64,000 nucleotides of DNA from Quillaja saponaria (Eukaryota; Streptophyta; Magnoliopsida; Fabales; Quillajaceae). This document shows positions 1-10,153 of the stretch, in pieces; positions within the stretch are counted from its first letter, which is position 1, and each line of letters begins with the position of its first letter. The stretch spans positions 2,924,134 through 2,988,133 of the forward strand of contig CM055618.1 of the NCBI GenBank assembly GCA_029379385.1, given 5' to 3'. The position numbers and the translations under genes were made by a program. The notes under the pieces are model-generated. The model had not been told where the DNA came from and ran no database searches. It was given only the letters and a program-made list of their open reading frames with translations.

Positions 1-578
1 TTTTGTGGTTATATGTTTTATAGATTGGGGTGCACAACTAATAGATTAAACTATATTACCTATTTCTAGTTAGGAGAATCAGGTCCGTAATTGCTTTATG
101 CTTCTAACATTGGTAGTGAATAGTAGTTTGCAATTGCTATGAAGAACATGGACTAAGTTAAATTAAATCTTAAGAGCTTATTTAAGGTTGTTTAGTAGCA
201 AGAGTTTAATTAAAGAGCTTGTTTTGGTTAACGATGAACTAAAAAAATATTTGGAATATCATAGCTTGTTAATGTTCTAGGCTGTCTATTCAATTGCATA
301 ATTGAATAATTGTGATCAATGATCAACTTCAAATCCCCACAGTGGATATCTCTCTTTTTGTCAGAAGCTTTCTCTATTAATTGTTTTCCTATATGATTTT
401 ACTTTTAGCTACATTCAAAATTCAAGAGATAAAACCCCTTTTTATTTTATTGTTATTAGAATTTGTATTTAGCACAAATTGATTAACCTCAACTCTTTGT
501 GGGATCGACCTCTATTCACCCTATTTACAAAGCTAGGTTAAAGTACAGAATTTTAATTAGTGACTTCGACACGCATCA
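1..578 (+). mobile_element. LTR fragment, Ty3/gypsy-type, truncated by window start
   Basis: This stretch reads as the reverse complement of the LTRs at 32029-33065 and 35441-37045. Shared landmarks include the GGGATCGACCTCTATT.. block near 510 and the terminal CGACACGCATCA at 567-578. The family ends in CA, which fits 578 as the LTR end. What follows is not a primer-binding site, so this is probably the 3' LTR of an element whose body lies left of the window, or a solo LTR. The junction abuts an acidic reading frame on the minus strand, which suggests insertion into an old gene. Confidence 0.75.
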
Positions 579-873
579 CAAGCTCTGAAATGTTGGATAG
601 CTTAATCATGCCTGATACTATAATCTCATCATCATGCTCTAAAATGTTAATGTGCTCAATCATATCTGCAACTGAAACCTCATCATCCATCATAAGTAAA
701 TCAAGAACATCATTAGCTTCTTCATGATCCTGGCTCTCATCATCATTAGCTTCCTATATTTGATTGTCTGTCTCAACCATAACTGCCTCAGGTTTATCAG
801 GGTCTAGACTTAGCATTGTAAGATCCTCACCCAGTGTAGCACTAAGCTCATCTAGTTTTTTGCCAGTGTTTTC
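579..873 (-). pseudogene. Acidic open-frame relic next to the LTR
   Basis: Reading the minus strand from about 873 to 579 gives roughly 98 codons with one internal TAG. The composition is strongly acidic: many D and E residues, including runs such as NDDESQDHEEAND. The frame runs straight into the LTR end at 578, so its downstream part has been replaced by the element. It lies just downstream of the UEV relic on the same strand and could be a later exon of that gene, but I do not recognise it as part of the ELC/Tsg101 family. No domain is identified; function unknown. Confidence 0.3.
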
Positions 874-959
874 CATAAAGTATGCATAGGTTCAGGTGTA
901 GGAGGTTTGGATAATAATGAGGTTTGACGAGACTGGGTGTACTGGACTGTGCAGTTTGG

Positions 960-1328
960 CTAGTCATAAACAAGATAATTAATCAATTCAAATACAAGTT
1001 CGAACAAACAATAACCATGTCCCCATTTTTGTAAATAAGAAATAAACACAGAACCTGAGGGTAACATGAAAGGATCTCGACGAGAAAAATAACTAGGATC
1101 CACAAAGATATAAGGTCAACACTCAGGATAAGACTCAGGTAACTCAATGACAATCGAAATCCTAGTGGTGTAATCAGGAAATGTAATAGGGATATCTCCA
1201 TGAATCTCAATTTGTCTAATCTCAGCCTTATCCCTATTTTTTATGACTTCGAGAAACTCAATTCTCAAACTCGAGAATCTAGACAAAATATGATCAATAT
1301 ACATTGTAGTGGAATATCTAAAAAACAA
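960..1328 (-). pseudogene. UEV-domain (Tsg101/ELC-like) gene relic
   Basis: The minus-strand translation resembles the ubiquitin E2 variant domain of plant ELC/Tsg101, the ESCRT-I subunit that binds ubiquitinated cargo at endosomes. In order one sees a helix-like start (IDHILSRFSSL), the beta-strand core GDIPITFPDYTTRISIVI, the ESYPEC turn, PYIFVDP, then PSGSV and YLQKWG near the end. The frame is broken by TGA at 1116-1118, where the family usually has a charged residue or proline; this is compatible with CGA to TGA decay. It stops at TAG, 960-962. Upstream and downstream exons are not recognisable, so this is a fragment of about 120 codons, not a working gene. The call rests on motif order; a profile search would settle it. 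Confidence 0.6.
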
Positions 1329-2107
1329 TGAATAAAAGCATGAATTTTAGATATGATGCCAAGACATTGTGCATCTAGAAACTAAACCTTTTTTTTTTTT
1401 CTTCTTTTTTTTTTCCTTTGAAATTTAAATATAGCAACCTAACAAGCTAATAAAATTCAAAAAGCATAATAAAATAAAGAAATGGATAACAAAAGTAAGA
1501 GATTAGTATTAATCTCAGCATTCAGGTGAAGAATTTCAAAAAATGGACCCCAAAATTAGAATTAAGAGGCTCAAAAACCTTGGAAACAGGTCTAACTTGG
1601 TCAAAAATAGATGTAAAAAGAGCTAAACCGGACTAATCAAAGTTATTGAACCTATCTTGTTAAGTTGTTGATGGGACGCTAATAGGCAGGCTAATGTGGA
1701 AGAGCTACAGGTGACAAGTGGTAGGTGACTTGTGACTTGTGACAGTCGAGGATGTATCACTGACCTGGTTAACCAATGAATGATCGACTGATACGTAGTG
1801 ATAGGGCTGATGTGAACAAGGACATGTGGCTACTAACATGGCGTGGCAGTGCAAGTAAATCCCTTAAGCAAACGCGCTGCGTGTGTGGGCACGTGGGACC
1901 TCCTCTCACGATGATTCTAACGGTGTTGGTCTCGACGTCTCCTGGCGATCTTGATGGTCCTTGGATTTTGAGTTTGACAAAAAAAGTTTCTGGGCACGAC
2001 TTTAAAGGTAAACAGTGTATTTTGAAATTTTTGAGATTTGAAATCAAAAGGGTATTTAACTAGAAGTAATGGTATACGAATCGATGTTTGGGCTCTGATA
2101 TCAAATT
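1329..2107. other. No confident gene; possible internal region of the LTR element at 2108
   Basis: Holds a homopolymer T tract near 1388-1412. Open frames of about 65-95 codons lie on both strands around 1770-2120, overlapping one another and without recognisable motifs. If the LTR at 2108-2458 belongs to a minus-strand element, this is where its leader and gag would lie, but nothing gag-like is visible. Confidence 0.4.
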
Positions 2108-2458
2108 TGATGCAGGACAATAGGATAAAATAGGAAATTATGAAGAAATTGAGGGAGAAAGGAGGCAGAATGGGTAGGTAAGCAAGAAATTAAGATAGAA
2201 TAAATTAAACTAGGGTTTAGGAAAGCTTCCAATCAATACTCAATATTCAAATTTTTAAAGGTCCCTAAACAAAATGCCTACCAAGCCTTTATATAGGCAT
2301 TACATAAAACCCAAGGATAAAAATGTAAATATCCTAAAAGCTAAAAACATAATAGTAAATAATAATAAATAAATTCTTGAGTTCTAATTTTACATAATAG
2401 GACATAGAATTACATAAATGATTAAATACACATAACATTATAAATTTATTTCCCATCA
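2108..2458 (-). mobile_element. Short LTR (351 bp) with adjacent initiator-Met primer site
   Basis: The interval begins TG and ends CA on the plus strand, so it has inverted TG..CA ends. On the minus strand it carries a TATA-like box (TATATAAAGG, 2286-2295). Immediately beyond its minus-strand 3' end, within about 2088-2103, lies GATATCAGAGCC, one mismatch from the TGGTATCAGAGC primer site used by many plant copia elements. The 5-bp flanks (AAATT, AGTAT) do not match, so this is not a simple solo LTR. More likely it is the 5' LTR of a truncated minus-strand element whose remainder would run toward lower coordinates. Confidence 0.6.
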
Positions 2459-2999
2459 AGTATTCTACTGATAGGAAGGGATGTTTTGGAAAAATGTGTC
2501 ATTTGGAGGACATGTAATGAAGATTAAATCTAAATTTGAAAAGATAGATGAGTGCTTGTTTAGTGAGTCTTTAAGTTAGTCTCACCAGTTTGATCTTACC
2601 ATAATATGTTACTGTCAACATGCTGACAGGAAATGGGGTGCTCTAATCGTTTGTTGATTAAAAGAAGTTTCTTCCATGTGAGACAGATTATCTATCAAAC
2701 TCCTCTAAATATGTTTGAGGGTTGGGATAGAATAGGTTTATTTAATGATACAAATGCTTTTTATTTTTTATTTTCTTTTGTGAAGAGTGCTTATATAGAA
2801 ATTTTATTTACAAAAGACAAAACACTTTGTTTTTTTACTCAAAAGACATAAAGTTTTTAAATTTAACTAAAGATAATCTAGATTTAACATTAAATTTAAA
2901 TTTACCACAAATAATATATATATTTTTTATATAAAAGAATAACACTGACGCCATATGCTAAATTACATAACCGATTGCCATCACATCCTTTTCTTTTTT
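2459..2999. other. No recognisable feature
   Basis: AT-rich DNA with one 72-codon open frame (2633-2851, plus strand) whose translation shows no known domain or motif. I see nothing supportable here. Confidence 0.5.
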
Positions 3000-4312
3000 T
3001 CTTTTTCTTGTTTCTTTTTTCTGTTTTTTCAATATGTATTTTAAATTGTCATTTTTTAATTTCTTACATTGATTTTTCTTATTTACTATCTATCAATAAA
3101 ACATGTCTAAGATTTTGCCACATCATCCATGAATTCTTTCTCATCTCTCTTAAATTATATTTTTTAATCACATGAGCCACTAATTCTCTTACATTTCTCC
3201 TAAGTTAATTATGTAAAATATAAGTTTCTATTTTTTCAATTTAATTTCTAATATATTTTCTCTCTCATTTTGTTACATTGAGTTTTTTATGTTTAATACA
3301 AATCTTTCTCATCTTCATAATTTTGTTTGCTATTAATGACTAATTTTTTTAAATGATTTCATCATTGCTTATTAGAGCTAATTAATTGTGAAAAAATTAA
3401 AGAAAATTTATGTTTAAATTAATTCAATAACAGTATTGATGCTAATTTTTTTTTTTTTTTTTGCATAAATAGAAAATATATTTGCATATTCAAAATTAAA
3501 ACTATAAATATAATATAATTGATACTTGAGAATTAGGAAAATATAGTATTGACACACCATCGATAAACATATCTAATATATATTTTGACACATAATCTTG
3601 TCACATCATCTATTAATTCTCTCTCAATTCTCTTAAATTATATTATTTAGCCAAATCAACTACTAATTCTATTACCTTTCTCCTAAGTTATTTTTTATTT
3701 TTTTATGTCTCTCAAATCTTTCTTATTTTTGCAGTTTTATTTGGTATTAATTTTTTTTTTCCAAACATAAAATTCTTAATTTACTTTCAATCTTTATATT
3801 TTACAAAAAAATAATATACACAGGCTCGTTTGGCACATTGTAAGTGATTATGTTGTATATAATTATACAATATATTAAGTTGTATAGTTCTTCTATTTTT
3901 ATATTATTGTCTTATCCTCACCCTTCCCATTGTAAAAGTTTATGTTATCAAGCATAATATAAGAGGGTGTAGTAGTATAAATCTACACTATTTTGTTTGC
4001 TGTCAAACGTTATATAAGAGCCAACTAGATAATCTTATACTATCTTGTTAGCCTTATAAGATGCACCAAATAAGCCCGATGATTAAACCTAATTTAAGTT
4101 GTCTCTATTTATAAATAAAAATAACTCTACTTCAAGAAACAATATATCAAACAATTATAATAAGGACTAATTTTTTAAATGATTTCTTCATTGCTTATTA
4201 GAGTTGATTAATTGTGAAAACAAAAATAAAGATAATTTATGTTTAAATTAAGTCAATAATAGTATTGATGCTATTTTTTTTATTTTTTGGGGCTTAAAAT
4301 AGATAATATATA
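3000..4312. repeat. Two tandem copies of an AT-rich repeat (family R)
   Basis: Two roughly 500-bp segments (about 3040-3530 and 3535-4312) share a run of matching text. It starts with CACATCATC..AATTCTCTCTC, continues TTAATTATGTAAAAT.. and a TTTATTTGTTATTAAT-like stretch, and ends GTTTAAATTAA.TCAATA.TAGTATTGATGCTA. A third copy lies at 6385-7040, after the Helitron. The second copy is interrupted by a MITE (3823-4077). No coding capacity is seen. Confidence 0.6.
3823..4077. mobile_element. MITE-like element with imperfect terminal inverted repeats
   Basis: Starts GGCTCGTTTGGCACATTGTA and ends with a sequence whose reverse complement is GGGCTTATTTGGTGCATCTT. That gives terminal inverted repeats of about 20 bp with several mismatches, enclosing 255 bp of non-coding AT-rich DNA. 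The related repeat copy near 6770 lacks this segment, which supports insertion. No clear target duplication could be read, so the superfamily (hAT or PIF/Harbinger) is open. Confidence 0.6.
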
Positions 4313-6384
4313 TCAACTCTTAAAATGTTGACACGTCAGCTTTTGTTTTTGTTGAAAATGTTGATTTTGTTATGGGAGGTGATTCTTTTTTGCAGTAATT
4401 TTTTAAATTAACTACAATAATTAATGAAAATTAATTATGAAAGAGAAAAAAACTAAGGGACATTTTAGTAAATGGTTAAAAGATCATTTATTCATTCTTA
4501 TTTTTCTCCATTGTCATAGTTTAGTATTTCAATTTTGTAGCATATTATTTATTAGCATAGTCAAGAAAAAACTTACACCTTTTCTTATTCACACGTTCTC
4601 TTCTTCCTTTTAAGCTAACTCTTTCCATTCTTGACTCTTTGCATGTCTTCATGAATTCAACGGAAATTGAAAACTTTCTTTTCTGCAGTAATTTTTTAAA
4701 TTAATTATAGTAATTAATGAAAATTAATTATGAAAGAGAAAAAAAAATAGATATTTTAGTAAATGGTTAAAGATCATTTATTCATCCTTATTTTTCTCCA
4801 TTTTCATAGTTTAGTATTTCAATTTATTAGCATAGTCAAGAGAAAACTTACGCCTTTTCTTATTTGCTCTTTCTTTTCTTCCTTTTAAGCTGGCTCTTTC
4901 CATTCTTGATTCTTTGAATGTCTTCATGAATTCAACAAAAATTGAAAGGTTTTAAATATGATAATTAGAGAAGAAAGAATCAAGGAATTATAAATACCTT
5001 GGCTAGCCTCTCTCTTGACCATCTTCTATCTTTTCATGGATATGTTTTAGATTTAAATTTTGATAATAGCTTTCATGAGATTACTAATTTGATTAATGTT
5101 CATGTTTCCAAGTAATATGATATTGAAGAAAAACGAACTTCAACGTGTTGAAATGGCTAAAAAAAAATATTGATAGGGTTATTGTTATTCAGGATAAGAT
5201 ATACGTCATTTGTCCACATATTTTTTAATTTTTCAATTGATGATTTCAATTATTTTTTCATTGTTGAAGATGCCTACATTGATGAACTACATAGCTAAAT
5301 TTAGATTATATTGTCATTAGCTCCATAAAAAAATTTGTACTAGGAAGATGGAATTGAAGTAGTATTCTAATTCTTCTCCTACTGTTGGGAAAGGAAACTA
5401 TGGGACGTATTGGGGGAGCTAATAGAATTTGAGTGGGTTCGTTTTGCAGTAATTTTTTAAATTAATTATAGAAGAGAAAACAAATAAGAGATATTTTAGT
5501 AAGGGGTTAAAAATCATTTATTCCTTCTTATTTAACTCAATTTTTATAGTTTAGTATTCCAATTTATTAGAATAGTAATTATTATTGTTCGATGGGATTA
5601 TTGTTGTTCGGGAGAAGATTTTAGTCATTCGTCCGCATACTTCTCAATTTTTTAGTTGATTATTTCAAATATTTTTTTCATCCATTGAAGATGTCCTGCA
5701 TTGATGAGCTAGATAGTTAAATCAAGATTCAATCTTCGACTCCATGAAAAAATTTGTACTTGAAAAATGAAATTGGAGTAATCTTCTAATTCCTCTCCCA
5801 CAAAAGAGAGAGAAAATTATAGGGGTGATACAATGTGAGTGGGTTCTTTTTTGCAGTGATTTTTTAAATTAATTACGATAATTAATGAAAATTAACTATG
5901 GATGAGAAAAAAATAACAAATATTTTAGTAAAGGGTTAAAGATCATTTATTTGTTCTTATTTTTCTACATTTTTATAATTTATTATTTCAATTTATTAGC
6001 ATAGTAATTATCACAATATAATATTGCACTCATTAAGGTTTTAACTAAATTTTACTCTATCAACTAATATTGTATTGACTTTTTTATTTTCAACATAGAA
6101 ATAAAAAATAAAATATTTTATTATTCACATATTATAAGAAACACCAATGAAGAAAAAGTAAAAAATTCTTTTACAATTTATAATATAATCAAATAGAACA
6201 CATATTGAATTCATTAAAAAATATATATATATATATCAAATAATAAAATTAATAATGTGGGTTATAATATTATATTCTTACAAATTGAAAAAAAAATATA
6301 TAATTTAAAGTGTTAAAATATAAATTAATTAAAATATAAGTAAAATCAAGCATATTGTGCATCGCACGGGACGAATTTATCTAG
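4313..6384 (+). mobile_element. Non-autonomous Helitron, about 2.07 kb
   Basis: The right end has the Helitron signature: a short hairpin (TGTGC ATC GCACG, about 6356-6368), a short spacer, then CTAG at 6381-6384 followed by T. The proposed left end is TC at 4313, preceded by A, which fits A/T target insertion. Removing 4313-6384 leaves repeat family R uninterrupted (..ATATATA + TATGATATAATTG..). No Rep/helicase gene is present. Inside are four copies of a block beginning GCAGT(A/G)ATTTTTTAAATTA at 4392, 4685, 5446 and 5853. A larger duplication of about 410 bp also occurs (about 5160-5575 and 5577-6005). The right end is solid; the left end is inferred. Confidence 0.65.
4392..6005. repeat. 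Internal duplications of the Helitron
   Basis: Four related blocks start at 4392, 4685, 5446 and 5853. Each reads GCAGTRATTTTTTAAATTA, then AATTAATGAAAATTAA.TATG, ATATTTTAGTAA and GGTTAAAGATCATTTATT. The first two are also followed by a shared pyrimidine-rich stretch ending TTTAAGCT.. and CTTCATGAATTCAAC. The last two belong to a longer unit that includes the GATGAGCTA and AAAAATTTGTACT text. Stepwise duplication within the element explains the pattern. Confidence 0.7.
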
Positions 6385-7040
6385 TATATGATATAATTGA
6401 TGCTTGAAAATATGGTGTTGACACATCATTAATAAACATATTTTGTATTTTTTCATATAATATTGTCACATCATTCATTATTAATTCTCTCTCATCTCTT
6501 TCTAATTATATTATTTTATCACATCATTTACTAATTCTCTTACATCTCTCCTAAGTTAATTATGTAAAATAGAAGTTTCTACTTTCAGTTTAATTTCTAT
6601 TATATTTTCTCTCTCTTTTTGTTATATAGAGTTTTTTATTTTTTATTATTTATTATTTTTTTATGTTTTCCTCTAATCTGTTTCATATTCACAGTTTTGT
6701 TTGATATTTTTGAAAATATATTTTTCAACTAAAATTCTCAATTTACTGTCACTCTTTATATGTTACAAACAATAATATACTTGACACATTCATGAATAAA
6801 CCTAATTTATGTTGTCTCCATTTATAAATAAAAACGACTTGAAAAAAATATCAAAAATTATTATAATGCCTAATTTTTTCATTGTTTATTAGAGTTGAAA
6901 TTTTGAAAAACATTAGAGAAAATTTATGTTTAAATTAAGTCAGCAATAGTTTTTATGCTAAATTTTTAATTTTTTTTTTGCTTAAATAGAAAAATATAAA
7001 TGAATATTCAAAATTTAAAATTATCTAATTTTTTTTAAAA
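6385..7040. repeat. Third copy of AT-rich repeat family R
   Basis: Resumes the R-family text right after the Helitron end (GATATAATTGATGCTTGA, CACATCATT, AATTCTCTCTC, TTAATTATGTAAAATAGAAG). It keeps the segment equivalent to the MITE site without the MITE, and ends near the AAATTTAAAATTATC stretch. Non-coding. Confidence 0.55.
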
Positions 7041-7085
7041 ATTCACATTATATAATATTTTTTAAAAAAGATAATAAATATATGT

Positions 7086-9400
7086 TGTTATAACTCGGTA
7101 TCATAACGTTAACTTAGAAAATTATTGTGATTTAGTTTTTAAAAAATTACACAAATTCATAAACAAAATACACAAACACCATATATATACATATACAAAG
7201 TATACACACACCTATTTTAAACTCATTTGATCTTAACTTTGACTTGACATTATTTTTTTTTTACTTTTTTCTTTTTCCTCCTATTATTTTTCCTTTCCTT
7301 TTCTCTTCTTGGCCGACTTATACTCCCTTATTTTTTTGGAGTCTTATTTTCTCCTATATTGGCTGAGAGATCAGACTTCTTTAGCCATATGTTGCTTGGT
7401 TCAGCTCCTTTCCTCCTTGCCATATGCTGGGTTTTGCTCAACCTTTTGTTTTTTGTTCCTCCTCCTTCCAACCATGAGTTCTTGTTCAACAACCCGACTT
7501 TGATAGCCTCTCCTGTGTGCAGCAACAGTTGAGGAGCAGCATACTTTTCTTGTCTGTCAAGAAGGGTGGTTTACTGGCTCACGGTAGTCAAGCAGTAATA
7601 CAACAAGGTGCAGCAACTACCACTGTATGTTAGTTGTGGCTTCTTGTTGGTTGGGAGGCTTTGGTTTTTGGTAAATTCAAGCAATTTCCTTGTTTTCCTT
7701 TGATTTATTTGTTATCCCTTGGTGTTTTTTAAGGGTTTAGATATTTCTTTGAGTGGGTTGTGAATGATTAGAACTTAGAGCTTGGATTCCTTGCATATTC
7801 TTAAATAAATTGTGTAACTCCTATGAAAGGGTTGGATTAGGAGTAAGATGGACTGTTGTGGATTAAGAATAGTTCTCTTGGTATGTATATATACAACATT
7901 TACATACATGAAATGGAACCAAAGTTTCCTTCAAGGTATTTGTTAAAATGCCTAAAAGAAGTAAAATTTTAGTAAATATATAAAACTTAAGATAGGCTTT
8001 TGTAATTAGAGGACTAAATATGATTTTCAGCTCCTAGAATGTATTGTTGATTCAATGACACACTTGAACCCAAGAAGGAGCGACGAGCAAAATCTGTAAC
8101 TTTATGAGTGGAAAACATTACCCTTTGGATATTAGTTGCTATTTGCAATAGTGTATAATTGTTGAATAAAAGTGTGTAATACCCTAAGGTTGTCAATCTT
8201 CAAGCTTTAGCCAACCTTGCTCCTCTTGTTCCTTGCACTCTTGAGGACCTCTTAATCTCCAAACCTTCTTAGCTTAAATTTTGTGTTTATATACTCTAAC
8301 ATAAGCCTCTTTAAATAGGCTTTGAAACCCTTAGAAAGAAGTCAATTCGGACTAGGAATCGATTCGGTGCTCCATCACTAAAATTCCAGCTCCTCTGCAC
8401 TGAAAATCAAAGAATGAATCATCGTTGGGTTGCCTAGGCAATAGCTTTTTGGCACTTAGGCTCCGGAACTGGCTCCATGGCACTAACTTTTTGGCACCTA
8501 GGCACTGGCTCCTTTAGCAAGACACACTGTTTTGTAATTTTTGAGTGTTTGGAGCTCGAATTTGACTTCCAATGGGACTTCTTTAAGCATGAAACCTTCA
8601 AAACACATAAACTAAGTTAAGATAAGTTATAACTCACATTAAAAACCTAAATCCTAATCAAAATGAATTAGGATTCATATCCTAATATGATAAAGACTTA
8701 ACTAGGATTTAACTAAAAATTTAAGCAAACTTCAACTAAAACTCAAGAACATAGAAATAATAAGAATAAAAATGACATGTAAATAAGGCTATTTCATAGA
8801 CTTATTAGATGCTTTGCTTGATTTTTTTGCATATTATCTTTTGTAAGTTACGTATACATATATATGTACATGTGGGATTGATTTACATTGTAACTTAAGC
8901 TAATATGAAATTATTAAGCATATGTTTTTTAATTATATGTTGATTGAGGCTAATACCCTTCTGGTACGTTTTTCACTCACAGAGTCATTCTGACTTATTC
9001 TTCGTTTGTTTATAATTTTTTTAGCATCAGGTTCTCGTCAAGCTTTTTTGACCTAAACTTGACTTGCCTATTGCTGCTAAGACAAGGTGTTCACGTGAGA
9101 GCACAATCTTGAAGCCAGGGATGAAGGATTTGTAGTCACATTAGGGCTTGATCATGAACTTTTGAATTGTATAGTAATTTGGTTTATTAATTTTTATGAT
9201 ATGAAAAAGGAGCGGGGCTCCTTGTGGTTATTATGATGTTATTATGGCCATTATTGTGTAAACATGAGTATATACATTATATGCATTATTCAAGCATGTT
9301 TCACTGTTTGGGGAACCTCTGCTGAAATTTTTATGTAATTTACTATTTCTTTCAGTAATCATATCAGTTTTTGAATTTTTGAACTGAACTAGAATACTGA
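7086..9400 (+). mobile_element. Long LTR, Tekay/Del-like chromovirus type, with a nested LTR
   Basis: Begins TGTTATAACTCGG at 7086, a common start for long chromovirus LTRs. A TATA-rich stretch follows (about 7180-7205), then a pyrimidine-rich leader (about 7250-7310). The distal part (about 8945-9360) has the CACTCACAGAG block, a TTGAAG..GATGAAGG..AGTCACA..AGGGCTT block and GGAACCTCTGCTGAAATTTTT. The last two blocks align with equivalent text at about 57330-57560 in the LTR ending at 57731. The right boundary is uncertain. Short open frames within it have no known motif. A minus-strand LTR of another family interrupts it near 8010-8810. Confidence 0.5.
8010..8810 (-). mobile_element. Truncated LTR of the same family as 33897-35250
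   Basis: Read on the minus strand, this segment follows the 1354-bp LTR at 33897-35250 in order. Shared blocks are GAGTTTTAGTT, AGTTAAATCCTA, GAATCCTA.TT, TTTTGAAG near the U3 middle, then GGGTTT, a TATA-like TATTTAAA (minus; 8310-8317), and CAAGAGTGCAAG followed by GGAGCAAGGTTG. The R-U5 end is missing near 8010. It is nested in the longer plus-strand LTR. Confidence 0.6.
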
Positions 9401-10029
9401 TCCTTCGTTTCCATCACTCTCTATCTTTCCCTCTGCCTTTCTCTTTCCTTATCTTTCCCTCCTTTCCCTTTCTATCCTCTATTTTCTCCTTCGACGTGCT
9501 ACATCACTCTCTCATCCACTCTCTCACCAAGGGCTAAGGCTAAAGGCCCCTTTCTTCACATGTTGAGAAAGTGAAACACCCAATTAAATCCAAAGCCTAG
9601 CAAGCCAAAGCAAAAGTTGCACATATGACAAAGGGAATAACAAAATAAACAAAACAATTATAGTAAACGGTTTCTTGACCTGCAGAATCCGTCACCTACA
9701 TCAGACAAAATACCCACTTTTTCTTTTCCCATTCGTTGAACCACATGCATATATTTTCTTAAAAGTAATAATATTTTGATCTTAAATTTTCTTTAATTAA
9801 TTTTCCATTTCCTTTACTATAAATTGATTGGGTAGGCAGACAGAGTTTGAATTTATGCATGTCATAATCTGCTCTAATTACATGTCTATGAAACCAGACA
9901 AAACTAAAATAAAAGGAAAAATAAAGAAAGAGAATTTCTGATTATAATTATGCTAACTATAACATCACATTCACGGGATCTAGTTCAAAAAAATCAAAGA
10001 ACTGTAGTCTCACGGCTGAAATCAGGCTC
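9401..10029. other. No gene; pyrimidine-rich tract and unique AT-rich DNA
   Basis: About 9395-9540 is dominated by C and T (TCTCTATCTTTCCCTC-like). The rest is AT-rich without recognisable coding or repeat structure. It ends at the LINE target duplication. Confidence 0.5.
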
Positions 10030-10045
10030 AAATCTAAATATATAC
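10030..10045. repeat. LINE target-site duplication, left copy
   Basis: AAATCTAAATATATAC, 16 bp, identical to 13235-13250. It lies immediately outside the LINE 3' tail. Confidence 0.9.
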
Positions 10046-10071
10046 TCAACTTAACTCAACTCAACTCAACT
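10046..10071 (-). repeat. LINE 3' tail, (GTTGA)n
   Basis: Plus-strand units TCAAC, TTAAC, TCAAC, TCAAC, TCAAC. This is the simple-repeat tail of an RTE element next to the left target duplication. Confidence 0.85.
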
Positions 10072-10153
10072 AAGCCTTAAAATCCCAAACTAGTTGGGGT
10101 CGGCTATATGAATCCTTTTCCTCCATTCGCATCGATCCAAAACAAGATTTTCA

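Noticed and set aside
1769..2120. Overlapping open frames on both strands
   Set aside because: Mutually overlapping, no motif, no homology recognised; GC-richer patch makes long frames more likely.
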